Assembly: GCA_964489135.1 (NCBI GenBank)
Contig: CAZAXK010000001.1
Coordinates: 62,001-126,000 of the forward strand
Origin: JBBTQZ01 sp964489135
GTDB lineage: Bacteria > Patescibacteriota > Minisyncoccia > Phycocordibacterales > WO2-35-19
DNA: 64,000 nucleotides
Direction: 5' to 3'
The notes under the pieces were generated by a model, which made no database searches, had not been told where the DNA came from, and saw only the letters and a list, made by a program, of their open reading frames with translations. Of this stretch, positions 32,247 through 43,500 are shown piece by piece (positions within the stretch are counted from its first letter, which is position 1; each line of letters begins with the position of its first letter). The position numbers and the translations under genes are program-made.

Positions 32247-34577
32247 CTACCTAAACTTCACTCCCCCGCGCACCTTTACAGCTGGAGTCGCAGCACCAGA
32301 AGTGCTTGAACGAGAATTGGTGCCATATCTTTCAAGTCCGCCGTATCCATAGAACGCTCCCGGATTGTACTGATTATTAAATTCCGTAGTCATCCAGTCG
32401 GTACTCCTAACCGAGCCGGATATTCTAAATTCGTCAATCTTTCCGTTCCAGTAGCTACCCCCAGTAGAAGGGTTGCCCCCTAGAGACAAAGAAGCGGTAG
32501 AGTTTGCCCCAACAATTACTGCCTTTGTAAAGTTTTGCACCCCATCTAGATACACTGTCGCAGTACCTCCGGTCTGAGTGACGGTGAGGTAGTGCCACAT
32601 GCCAGTAGTAAATCCGGTGCCGGTCCATGATGAACCTCCAGAGTTTCCATATGCGATGTGACCTGATGTCTCGCTAGAGACGAAAAAGGCATAGTCTCTA
32701 GTACCACTCGCACCCTTGTCGTATACCGCTGCAGCTGATGCATAGGAGCTGATATAGATCCAAGCACTAATCGTGCTGTCCCCTGCTCCAACTCCGAGCG
32801 AAGCTGTGTTAGCCCTAGTTATTTCTTGACTAGTACCGGAAAAGTTTGCTCCGCCTCCGACCTTGCCACCTGTTGCCGTAGCAGAGCTCACCGTACCGTT
32901 GTTCGCATTCGATGTGGAGTCGTTTGCAGAAAGTGACGATCCATCCGGAAGGTGCCACACCAGTTTGTAGTTTGAGTCCCAAACACCGTTTGCATTTTGC
33001 TGACTGGCGGCACCAGAATTTCCAAAATAAATATACAAATCTGTGTCCGCAGATACACTAAGTGTGGGCACTTCTACCCAAAGTACGAGCTCACCGGTCG
33101 AGGAAGTGTACCTTTCTATTTCGTGATCGAGTTTGGTGGTCCCGTCCGCCGAGGTGACCAAAATATCATTACCACTCGAATTACCGACGAGCCCACCCGA
33201 ACCAGTGTGCCTCAAGTCCGGATCAATGACCGATATTAAAAATGGAAAGTTTGAAAGGTTTGAGGTGCCGCTTATTTTTGACTCGTCTATTTTGATTTTT
33301 TTCCTATAACTCCAAGAGGTGCTATACCAGCCCACGGGAGTAGTCGATGTACTTGTGATAGCGTTGCCCGCATTAGTGCGTACCTGTATTTCAGAAGTGC
33401 CATATGAGTAAAAAGTGTTTGGTGAATACTGGTTGTTGTACTCTGTGGCTATCCAGCCAGCAGATCTTGCCGTGGCATAAATCCTCGCTTCATCAATCCT
33501 GCCGTTAAAACCTATACCAGCACCGTGTTCATCTTCCCCTATCCTAACAGGTCGAGCGTTGGTGTTTACTGTAAGGTTGCAAGTAAGAGAATTTTGCAAC
33601 TCTCCGTTTACATATATATATGTAGTATTCGCCGCGTCGTCGAATACGCCGTTTACAAAATACCAGTTGCCCGTTATTGCGGCCGTACTCCCAACTAGGT
33701 TGCAGTTAGTACCTGAGCTATTTTCCAACACAAACAACCACCTGTTAACTGTGCCGAATCCGGAAGCTCCGTTGTAACCCAAAAGATAGTTATGGTCGTT
33801 GCCCGCAGCTTCTGTACCATCGCCTTTGGTAATAATCGAGTTCCATTGTCCGGGGTCGCCGGTGATAACCACATCAGCATTGACCCACGCGCTCACCGTA
33901 TAGCTACTTGCAATATCTAGACTTGCATTATCCGCCGCACTTACATAATCATCGCTCCCATCAAAATCTTGAGCACCCCCCATTTTACCCGCTGAAAATG
34001 GTACAGGGTAAGCTGTGCCGGTAGATGAGGCATTGTTTGCATTTGATGTTGAGTCCAAAATATATTTACTTGTCGACGTAGACGTCTGACCCAAATGCCA
34101 AACGGCTTTATAATTGGATTCCCACGTGGAAGTCACTGCCTGCTGGTCCGAAGCCGCAGCATTGCCATAATAGACGAAAAGCTGAGTATCGGCCGAAGCG
34201 CTCACAGTTGGTACTTGTACCCAAGCCACAATTTGCCCCGTAGTCGAAGAATAGTATTCAATTTCATGATTGAGCTTTGTAGTGCCATCGCTTGAAGTAA
34301 AAAGCATATCGGTAGCATCTGTTTTGCCCATCTTGCCTCCGAAGCTGGTGTATTTTAGGTCAGGATCGGTCACCGAAAAAAGCATGACAAAATTTGATAA
34401 GTCTGCTCCTCCTGCCACTTTATCTTTGCTAATCGAAATCTGTTTGCGATAGCCCCACGTGCCGCTATACCACGCGGCCTTGGTGGTTCTTACATCCGAA
34501 AAAATAAACGCTCCGGCGACAATGACCAAGATAGTCAGCGCGTAAGTTATTTTTTTGTTTTTGAATAATGCCTTCAT
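32247..34577 (-). CDS. Surface protein with two DUF2341 + LamG units
   Basis: A 776-aa exported protein with a signal peptide (about 10-34). It has two copies of a DUF2341-type module (WYSGTWGYRKQISISKDKV near 36; WYSTSWSYRKKIKIDESKI near 420), each followed by a LamG domain (YKAVWHLGQTS..., YKLVWHLPDGS...) that ends with a GRIDEARIY/GKIDEFRISG motif and a short linker. It lies nine bases downstream of the giant fibre gene stop and is probably cotranscribed with it, which suggests the two surface proteins work together. Binding of extracellular glycans is the likely role. Confidence 0.88.
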   Translation of the reverse strand: MKALFKNKKITYALTILVIVAGAFIFSDVRTTKAAWYSGTWGYRKQISISKDKVAGGADLSNFVMLFSVTDPDLKYTSFGGKMGKTDATDMLFTSSDGTTKLNHEIEYYSSTTGQIVAWVQVPTVSASADTQLFVYYGNAAASDQQAVTSTWESNYKAVWHLGQTSTSTSKYILDSTSNANNASSTGTAYPVPFSAGKMGGAQDFDGSDDYVSAADNASLDIASSYTVSAWVNADVVITGDPGQWNSIITKGDGTEAAGNDHNYLLGYNGASGFGTVNRWLFVLENSSGTNCNLVGSTAAITGNWYFVNGVFDDAANTTYIYVNGELQNSLTCNLTVNTNARPVRIGEDEHGAGIGFNGRIDEARIYATARSAGWIATEYNNQYSPNTFYSYGTSEIQVRTNAGNAITSTSTTPVGWYSTSWSYRKKIKIDESKISGTSNLSNFPFLISVIDPDLRHTGSGGLVGNSSGNDILVTSADGTTKLDHEIERYTSSTGELVLWVEVPTLSVSADTDLYIYFGNSGAASQQNANGVWDSNYKLVWHLPDGSSLSANDSTSNANNGTVSSATATGGKVGGGANFSGTSQEITRANTASLGVGAGDSTISAWIYISSYASAAAVYDKGASGTRDYAFFVSSETSGHIAYGNSGGSSWTGTGFTTGMWHYLTVTQTGGTATVYLDGVQNFTKAVIVGANSTASLSLGGNPSTGGSYWNGKIDEFRISGSVRSTDWMTTEFNNQYNPGAFYGYGGLERYGTNSRSSTSGAATPAVKVRGGVKFR

Positions 34578-34586
34578 TGTTTTACC

Positions 34587-37500
34587 TTATGATGTTGGGG
34601 CGGTTGTGCCAGCGTCGGAGACCGGAGTAGCACCCGTCGTATCAGCTGTATTGGTCGTATTGGACAAATCAGTCGTATTGGACGTATTAGTCATATCGGT
34701 CGAAGAGGTCGAATCAGTCGTATTTGTCACATCTGCTGAATTTGCCGTATTAGGAGTATTCGACCCATTGGTCAAATCAGTAGGAGGCGTAGAGGTTGAG
34801 ACCGGAGTGGTCGAAGTAGAAGTATTTGACCCATCTGTCACATTGGTCGAGGTGGCCACAGGGGTGCTTGAAGAGGTAGCCCCTCCATTACCATTAACCG
34901 TCACTATCCCCGACTGCAAGATAAGTGCCTGCAGTTGATCTTTGTTGACGCAGACTCCGTCGATGCACAATTCCTTGGTCTCCACCCTTGTCGCAACCAA
35001 GCTGTCGGTAACAAGATTTGCGATCTTGATGAAGTTTTGACCAATCTCAAGTCCGATCTTCTTGAAGAAGTCGAAGAGTGAAGCAAATCGCTTTGGAATC
35101 AAACCATCGGTCGATGAGGCCGTATCAGTCATCGGTTCTCTCCAACCACTCTTTACATTAGCGATCACGAACTTTTCCGATGAGCTAGATGTCGAATTGG
35201 TCGTTGAGGTTATCAGCGTAGAGGAAGCGTTGGTAAGAGCGATACCGACTACATAACCACCTTCGGTCATCTTCATTGCTCGCCCCGGAGCAGTCTTCGA
35301 AAGTGTGAGGTAATCGCCTGGTCGGACTTCACCGTTTTCGTCAGTAACCTTGAGTGGCACCTGTCCGGCAAGAGCGACGAGCACATTGTATCTTTGGTAC
35401 TCAGTGTCGCAACGGTCATCGCCCACGAGACAGATCGGAGCATTACCGATAAAGCCCGGGTTGGTTGAGACGATGCCGAGTGGCTCGTTGTCTAGAAGCG
35501 AAGTTGCTTCTGCTCTTGCTACAGTCCTTTCTTTTGTAGTATCGAGCATGACTATCTCACCAGGGATCGGCATATCATTGGTGTCCGCTACACGGAAGAA
35601 TTCGGCAATGTCGGCAGCGGTCGTGGTATATGCTACCGCTGAGGTACCACCTTGGATTTTACCAGCCACTGTCTGGGTACCGTCTGCGAAGCCGATGAAA
35701 TAGTTGCCTGTACCACGCGAAGCGTTTGCTACACCGAGAGTGATGAGGAGACCGTCAGCGGTGTTTGCAGTGTCAGCGTTGTTGATGCGGGCAATGTAGC
35801 TGGTGGTCTGTGATCCGCTTACGTTCAAATTGTAAGTGAGAGTCGAAGTACCAATACCAACACTTTGTGATGCAGAGTTGACCACAAAGGCCGGAGTGCC
35901 AGCGCCGTTGTACACATTGATCGCGGTCGTCGACGACATATTCATGAATAGACCGCCCGCTGCAGTGTAGCCAGAGAGGAAGGTGCCTGCCGAAGAGTAG
36001 AAGTTGAGAAGGTTTGCAGTCTGGCCAGTAGCCGCAGTGATATCAAGACCTGCATTTGTGTTGCTCTGAGTAGTGTCGACTTCAAACACAGGAGTACCGC
36101 TTGCCATTTGGATAGATAGGGCGGTTGATGATGAGACCTTTTGGACAAATCCACCCCATTCGCTGATCGTGATCACTGGAAATCCGGTCGAAGTAGCGAT
36201 GCGCATGATATCAAGACCGGTTGCGCCCTGGAGAGTGAGCGTAGCATTGAAGCCAGTTGTTGTAGCAATACCAACTCGGCCGCTAGTAGTAGTGGTAGAG
36301 ATAGTGATGGTAGAAGTACCGGATACCGCAGTACCGTTTGCACCATAAAACGCCAACTGACCAAAGGTACCGGAATTGACTGTGCCCGAACCCGCACCAC
36401 CACCAACACAAGTACCATTCACCGCATAACATCCGGATGTAATGTTGAACCCAACGTTTGATGTAGAAGTTGCCTGACCGGAGATGTTCAAACCTCGGAG
36501 GGTAGTCGTACCAAATCCTCCACCTGCAATTTCGAGAGCACCGATAGAAGTAGTAGCAGTACCAGCTACCGTAGTGGTCGAAAGGTAGAAGTTGCCGCCG
36601 GCGTTTCTAAATGCCCACTGTGCGATACCACGACCCTCTGAAAGTGTTAGCTGAGGCGCCGAATCCGATGCGACAGTCAAAACATGCGAAGGACTAGATG
36701 TTCCAATCCCAACATTTCCAGACATCAAGTTATACTCGGAAGCATAGAACTGGAGTGGCTTGAATGCATTCGCAGCGTCGTTGTAAGAACCTATGTAAGC
36801 TTCGCCTGCTGTGGTATCGAATCTTACGTTTTGATCAGTACCGACATTAATATCGAGTTTTGCCCCAGGGACAGATTTGCCAATACCCACGCGACCACCA
36901 TTAGCAACAATGAAGTTGGTAGCTGTTGATGATCCGACTACAAATTGAGGCACCCCAGCCGAAAGTGCGTTTGCATTGACCGAGAGGAGGCCCCACGGAG
37001 TAGTTGAAGCAATACCAACATCACCCGCGTTTGTTATAAACATCTTTGTAGCTGCCAAAAATTGAGCATTTGTCCTTGTCGTTGGAAGTGTGAGGCCGGT
37101 TTCGCTGACAAATCCAATTCCACTACCATTATTTATATACATCGCGCCATAATCCGCTCCTCCGTTATTTCTTACATTCCAAACATTCGCAGCACTGTCC
37201 CAATCCACGTTGGTGCCGAAAATTGCTCGTATATATCCGTTATCTGCATCCAAAACATTTTGCATTGTTACTCCGTTTGCAATAGTAATCTTGTTTGTGT
37301 CGGAAGTGAGCTTGATGTCGCCGCTGACTTCAAGTTTTGCAGTTGGACTCACAGTTCCAATCCCCACATACCCAGAGCCATCAGAAATTATCCTCATTGC
37401 TTCGGACAGAGCGGGCGCAAAGGCGATGTAACCATCGTTCGCAAAGGTGGTGTCGCCTGCGATGTTTTGTACGATTAGACCTTGAGAGCTCGTGTTGAGA

Positions 37501-40500
37501 ACTTCGAGGTATGCGTTGCCAGTTGTCGAGTATATTCCGACCTTACCACTACCTAGAGTATAGCTTCCGGCACTGTCGGTGACAGAGAGAACTTGATCAG
37601 GTGTGTTGTCTCCTATTCCTAGGCGGTTGGTTGAGTCATCCCAGAAGAAGTTGGTGTTGTCTTGACTCAATATTCCACCGGCTCCGGCAAAGAAGACTGA
37701 TCCTTCGGTACCACCAACCGCTGTTCCAACTCCGCTTCCTCCGACGCAGGTGCCGTTCACAGCAAAGCAGCCACTTGTGATATTCCATCCCACGTTTGAT
37801 GTGGATGTTGCTTGACCGGAGATATTCAATCCTCTGACTGTGGTTGTTCCAAATCCTGATCCAGATATTTCGAGAGCAGCGATGGATGAGGTGGCTGTGC
37901 CAGCAACAGTTGTTGTCGAGAGGTACAAGTTACCACCAGCATTCCTGAATGCCCACTGGCTGATACCCGCGCCGGCCGAAAGCGTGAGTTGGGACGCAGT
38001 TGCATCAGCAACGGTGAGCTTGTTAGTTGGGGTCGTGGTACCGATGCCTACATATCCGCTTCTGTTTACTCGGAAGTATTCGGTAGGAGTAAAGGTCTCA
38101 TCTGATCCGGCGCCAAAGCCCCCGTACATTATTCTAAATACTCCAGTTGCCGAGCCGTCGCCACCGAGGGTGAGTATCATTGGTTCGGTGTACTGATTGC
38201 GTCTTATCCAATTTGTACCGTTGTAGTATGCGTCATTGCTCAATACCGTAGCGTAGTTGTATCCATAAGTAGTATCGCCACCGATATTTTGTCGGAACAT
38301 GTACGCGTTGAGGGCACCCGCAGCTTCGGTGGTGCCCGCTGAAAATCCAGTGTTATTCGCAAGCACCGCGTTGAAGGTGTTCCCGGTAACTGCCGCGCCA
38401 CTAATCGTACCGGTTGAATAGATATTGCCCGCGACGTGGAGCTTGGCGGTCGGAGAAACTGAGCCGATACCAACATTGTCATAGGTATCGATAAATATTC
38501 CGTTTCCGAGTGTATCAGCTCCAGAACGAAGCCCTGGTCGCAACCACAAACTGGAACCATAATAGCTGGCCGGATTCCCAACAGTTTCGATACTTGCCGC
38601 ATAACCGGTATTATATTGTCCGAGTCGAACTTGCACCCCACCAGCACCAGTATTTGGATTAAGCAATCGAAGTGCTTCTTGGACAGAAGCAGTGCTTGCT
38701 GTATCTACTTCCAATTTCGCCCCCGGCGCAGCCGTGCCAATACCCACATTTCCACTTGAAGCCAAGACACTGAGCGCAGAGACCGATGTGGTAGCTGTGC
38801 CGGCCACTGTCGTTGTGCTCAAGTAGAAGTTGCCACCAGCATTTCTAAACGCCCACTGCGCGATACCTGCTCCGGCTGAGAGTGAAAGTTGAGATGAGGC
38901 AGTGTCAGTGATCGTAAGTTTGTTAGTTGGAGTAGTTGTTCCAATACCGACAAGACCATTACCATCAATGGACATTCTTACTGAAGCAGATGTAAGATTT
39001 GCACTGTTACTCCCGCTATCTCCAGTGTAGAAATCCAATCTCTGACCGACATTTGTAACGTTTACACTACCGAATCCTACAGAGTATCTTGCATTGGATG
39101 CATCAGGGATAACCAAGGTTGGTGCAGTTCCTTGCGATACAAGGTGCAACTTCGTTACTGGCACTGCAGTCCCAATTCCCACATTGTTGCTTGAGTAGTC
39201 ATACACAAACCCTGTGCCCTCGATTGCAAGTCCGCCTGCGATGGTTGATGTCGCGGCAGTCGACGTCGCGTTGAAGTATCCAAATGTTGGGGCAGAGGTT
39301 GCGACCACTGCACCGCTTGCATTTGTTGAAAGAAGTGAATTGATTGCAACGCTGGAGAGAGTCAAGGAAGGAGTTGAGATACTTGATGTAGCGGTAAATG
39401 TCGAAGCAAGTACGTCGCCACCAGTGAAGACTCCTGATCCGACAACTGAGAGTGTGCGGTATGGTGACGTGGTAGCAATACCCACATTTCCCGTAGCTGG
39501 ATCCCATGTTTGTATCCATGAGTTAGAAGCCCATGTATATAGACCAAACTTATCAGTAGCTCTAGCGGCATTTCCTTGCTGACCAAAGAACCATGAGTTG
39601 GTAGCATCAGTCGCACCAAATGTAATAGCGGCGCGACCATCCCCACCTGTCATAGTTCCGACATTGCTCGAGTTCCAAATGTTGAGCCAATTTTGCGTTG
39701 CAACCTGACCACGGACATCAAGCTTTGCGACCGGTGCTGCAGTCCCAATCCCCACATTTCCATTCGTATCAATCGCAAGCGCTGTCGCCGAAGAAGTGGC
39801 TGTACCAGCCACGGTAGTAGTAGCTATATATAGGTATCCACCAGCATTTCTAAATGCCCACTGGCTTATACCTGCTCCTGCGGAGAGCGCGAGCTGAGGA
39901 GCAGAAGCATTGAAGACTGCGAGTTTGTAAGCGGCGGAAGTGGTACCAATACCTACATTACCCTGCCTCATGGTCAAGACATTGTAGTCAGTACTGTTGT
40001 TGCGCTGTACGAAGTTCCAGTAGACATCAGCAGTAGCAACCGCCTGATTGATCTTCAAGTTGTATCCACCTGCTTCGGGAGCATACGAAAGGTTAACGAT
40101 ATCTTGAGTGTTGCCGGCGATATCGAGCTTGGTTGTAGGTGTCGTTGTCCCGATGCCGACGTTGCCACCCACTGGGTTTAGCAGTATCGCATAAGCGGTA
40201 GCCGCGTCATTTCTCATTGACTGCATCCAAACATTTCCACTGTTAGCAACACCAGCATAAAGACCGAATAGGTTTGAGCTGCCCATCATAGAGAAGCTTC
40301 CACTAGCGGTACCAAGTGTCGGATATGCTGATTCGGCATTCTTTGAAATTTGGAAAGTGGTAGAAGGAGTGGTGGTGCCGATACCTACCTTGCCTTGATT
40401 GAGGTTTAGGGCAGCGTAGTCAACACCAGCAGCTCGAGTACCAAACTGAGCGACCTGACCGAGAGAAGCGTCCAAGTTGATCTCAGCCATGTATGCACCA

Positions 40501-43500
40501 TAGTCTTGATTGTTATCTCCACCGAGGCTTATTCTGTTCTGGATTCCTGTACCTGCTCCGCTACCTGCACCACTGACCCAAATGTTTGTATTGGTTGGCA
40601 ATGCATTTGCTCCAGCTGTACCTATAGAGAGTTTTGCTGTTGGAGCTGAGTTGCCGATACCAACTTTGTTGCTCGAGTAGTCGTATACAAACCCTGTACC
40701 TTCGATAGCCAAACCGCCAGCGATAGTTGAAGTTGCTGCTGTTGATGTCGCATTGAAGTATCCGAATGTCGGTGCAGAAGTTGCAGTCACAACTCCCGAA
40801 GCGTTTGTTGAGAGCAAGGAGTTGATTGCAACGCTTGAGAGAGTCAAGGAAGGAGTTGAGATGCTTGAGGTAGCCGTAAACGTCGAAGCGAGTACGTCAC
40901 CACCAGCGAAGACCGCTGAACCTCCGACTGAGAGTGTGCGGTATGGGGATGTGGTGCCTATGCCGACGTTGCCACTATTTATATAACTTACTCCTGAACC
41001 AACCAAACTAATACCTACGTTATTTGAACTATCAAGAACTGCGACCTGTCCATGTCCGCCAGATGTTTCTCTCAAATAAACAATCGGGTTCACGCTTGAT
41101 GACTGTGTGAGTTGCATACCAACCGTAGAGATTGCTGATGATTTAACTTCAAACTTTACCGTCGGAGCCGCTGTGCCGATACCCACATATCCGTTATTAT
41201 TCGCACTTGCGACAAAGAGTGAAGGTGTTGAGCTACCAGCAACCCCGATCGCTAGAGCTGGGGTGGTACTTGTCATACCTATAGAGAGTTGAGCGAAGGC
41301 TGATGTGCTTGCGATTCCCACATTACCATTAGAAAGTATTCTTACGCGCTCACTGGATGCTCCACCTCCCCCTGTATATATTCTCAAACCACCACTTCCG
41401 TTTGCGTTCATGATAGTCATATCAGCAGAATCGCTCTGTGAATATATGTATTGACTTACAGCTCCGCTGTTATCTTTGAAATTTAGGAATTTGTAATTAT
41501 CCAACAATATATTTCCTCCGCTGACATGTAGTTTTGCTTCCGGTGCCGACGTGCCGATACCGACGTTATTGCTTGAGTAGTCGTAGACGAAGCCCGAACC
41601 CTCAATTGCAAGTCCTCCTGCGATTGTTGAAGTCGCTGCCGTGCTTGTTGCATTGAAATATCCAAATGTTGGTGCAGAAGTTGCGGTCACAACTCCCGAA
41701 GCGTTGGTTGAAAGCAAAGAGTTGATTGCAACACTTGAGAGTGTGAGGGATGGGGTACTAATCGAAGATGTAGCAGTAAATGTCGAAGCGAGTACGTCGC
41801 CACCGGTGAAGACTGCTGAGCCTCCTACGGAGAGTGTGCGGTATGGTGATGTGGTGCCGATGCCGACATTTCCATTGGTTATCACCATTTTGTCCGCATT
41901 ACCCTCACGGAAGTAAATACCCGTGGCACTGTTGTTGTCGATCACAAAAGCTCCACCAGCCGTAGGATAAGACCTCAATACAGAAGTACCTGTTGATCTA
42001 AGAATGAGTCCGTCGTTATCACCTGTGGATACTTCCAATTTCGCCCCCGGCGTTGCCGTGCCAATCCCAACCTTGCCGGAGCCATCAGAGAGTATCCTCA
42101 TCGCTTCTGAGAGTGCGGGAGCGAAGGCGATATAGCCATCGTTTGCAAATGTGGTATCGCCAGCGATGTTTTGGACGATCAAGCCCTGTGAGCTAGTATT
42201 GAGAACCTCGAAGTAAGCGTTGCCAGTGGTGCTGTAGACGCCAACCTTGCCACTTCCTAGGGTATAGCTCCCGGCGCTGTCGGTTACCGAAAGGGCTTGG
42301 CTTGGACTATTGGTCCCGATGCCCAATCTGTTGGTGCTGTCATCCCAGAAGAAGTTGGCGTTGTCTTGGCTCAATATTCCACCCGCGCCAGCAAAGAATA
42401 CCGAGCCCTCTGTTCCGCCAACTGCTGTGCCGACTCCGCTGCCTCCGACGCAAGTACCATTCACCGCATAACATCCGCTAGTAATGTTCCAACCGACGTT
42501 CGAGGTTGAGGTGGCTTGACCGCTTATGTTCAAACCGCGGAGAGTGGTGGTACCGAATCCACTGCCAGATATTTCAAGAGCGGCAATTGATGAAGTGGCC
42601 GTACCGGCGATGGTAGTGGTGCCCAAATACAAGTTGCCACCAGCGTTGCGGAATGCCCACTGTGCGATACCAGCGCCAGCGGAGAGTGAAAGCTGTGACC
42701 CGGAGGTTGATGCAACGGTGAGTTGGTATGTTGGTGTGGTTGTGCCAATACCGACCAGGCCTTGTACCATCAGACCATTTGCTGGAGCAGTGTTAGCAGT
42801 AGTAGCGTCGGAATAACCAGATCCAATCGTCACACCACCATTCATTTGGAATGTTGCGACGTTAGTACCACTGATTCCTATGATTGAAGCGTTGGCATTC
42901 CCCATTCTAGAACTAATAGAGGTATATGCCGACGCATTTCCAACTCTGCTAATTCTGAAATCCGATGTGGCCGAACCTCCTGCAAATATATCCAATACAG
43001 CCCCCGGCGCTGCCGTCCCAATCCCCACATTGTTTGTCGAGTAGTCATACACAAATCCCGTACCTTCGATCGCCAAACCACCAGCGATGGTTGAAGTAGC
43101 GGCCGTACTTGTTGCGTTGAAATATCCAAATGTTGGGGCAGAGGTTGCGACGACTGCTCCCGAAGTATTGGTTGAGAGAAGTGAGTTGATTGCGACACTT
43201 GAAAGAGTGAGTGATGGAGTTGAGATGCTTGATGTAGCAGTAAACGTCGAAGCGAGTACTTCACCGCCAGTGAAGACTGCTGATCCACCGACTGAGAGTG
43301 TGCGATATGGAGATGTGGTGCCGATGCCGACTGATCCCGACGTAGTAAGTGTTCCGAGAGTCAAACCAGCATCACCGCTATCATCTGCCAATCGAAGGTT
43401 AAAGGAAGTTCCGTTTTTCTTTATCGCTGGGAAAGAAGAAGACGTTCCTCCAAATTGCAACATGTTGAAATCAGCACCTCCGTTGTTTGAAAGACGAAGA

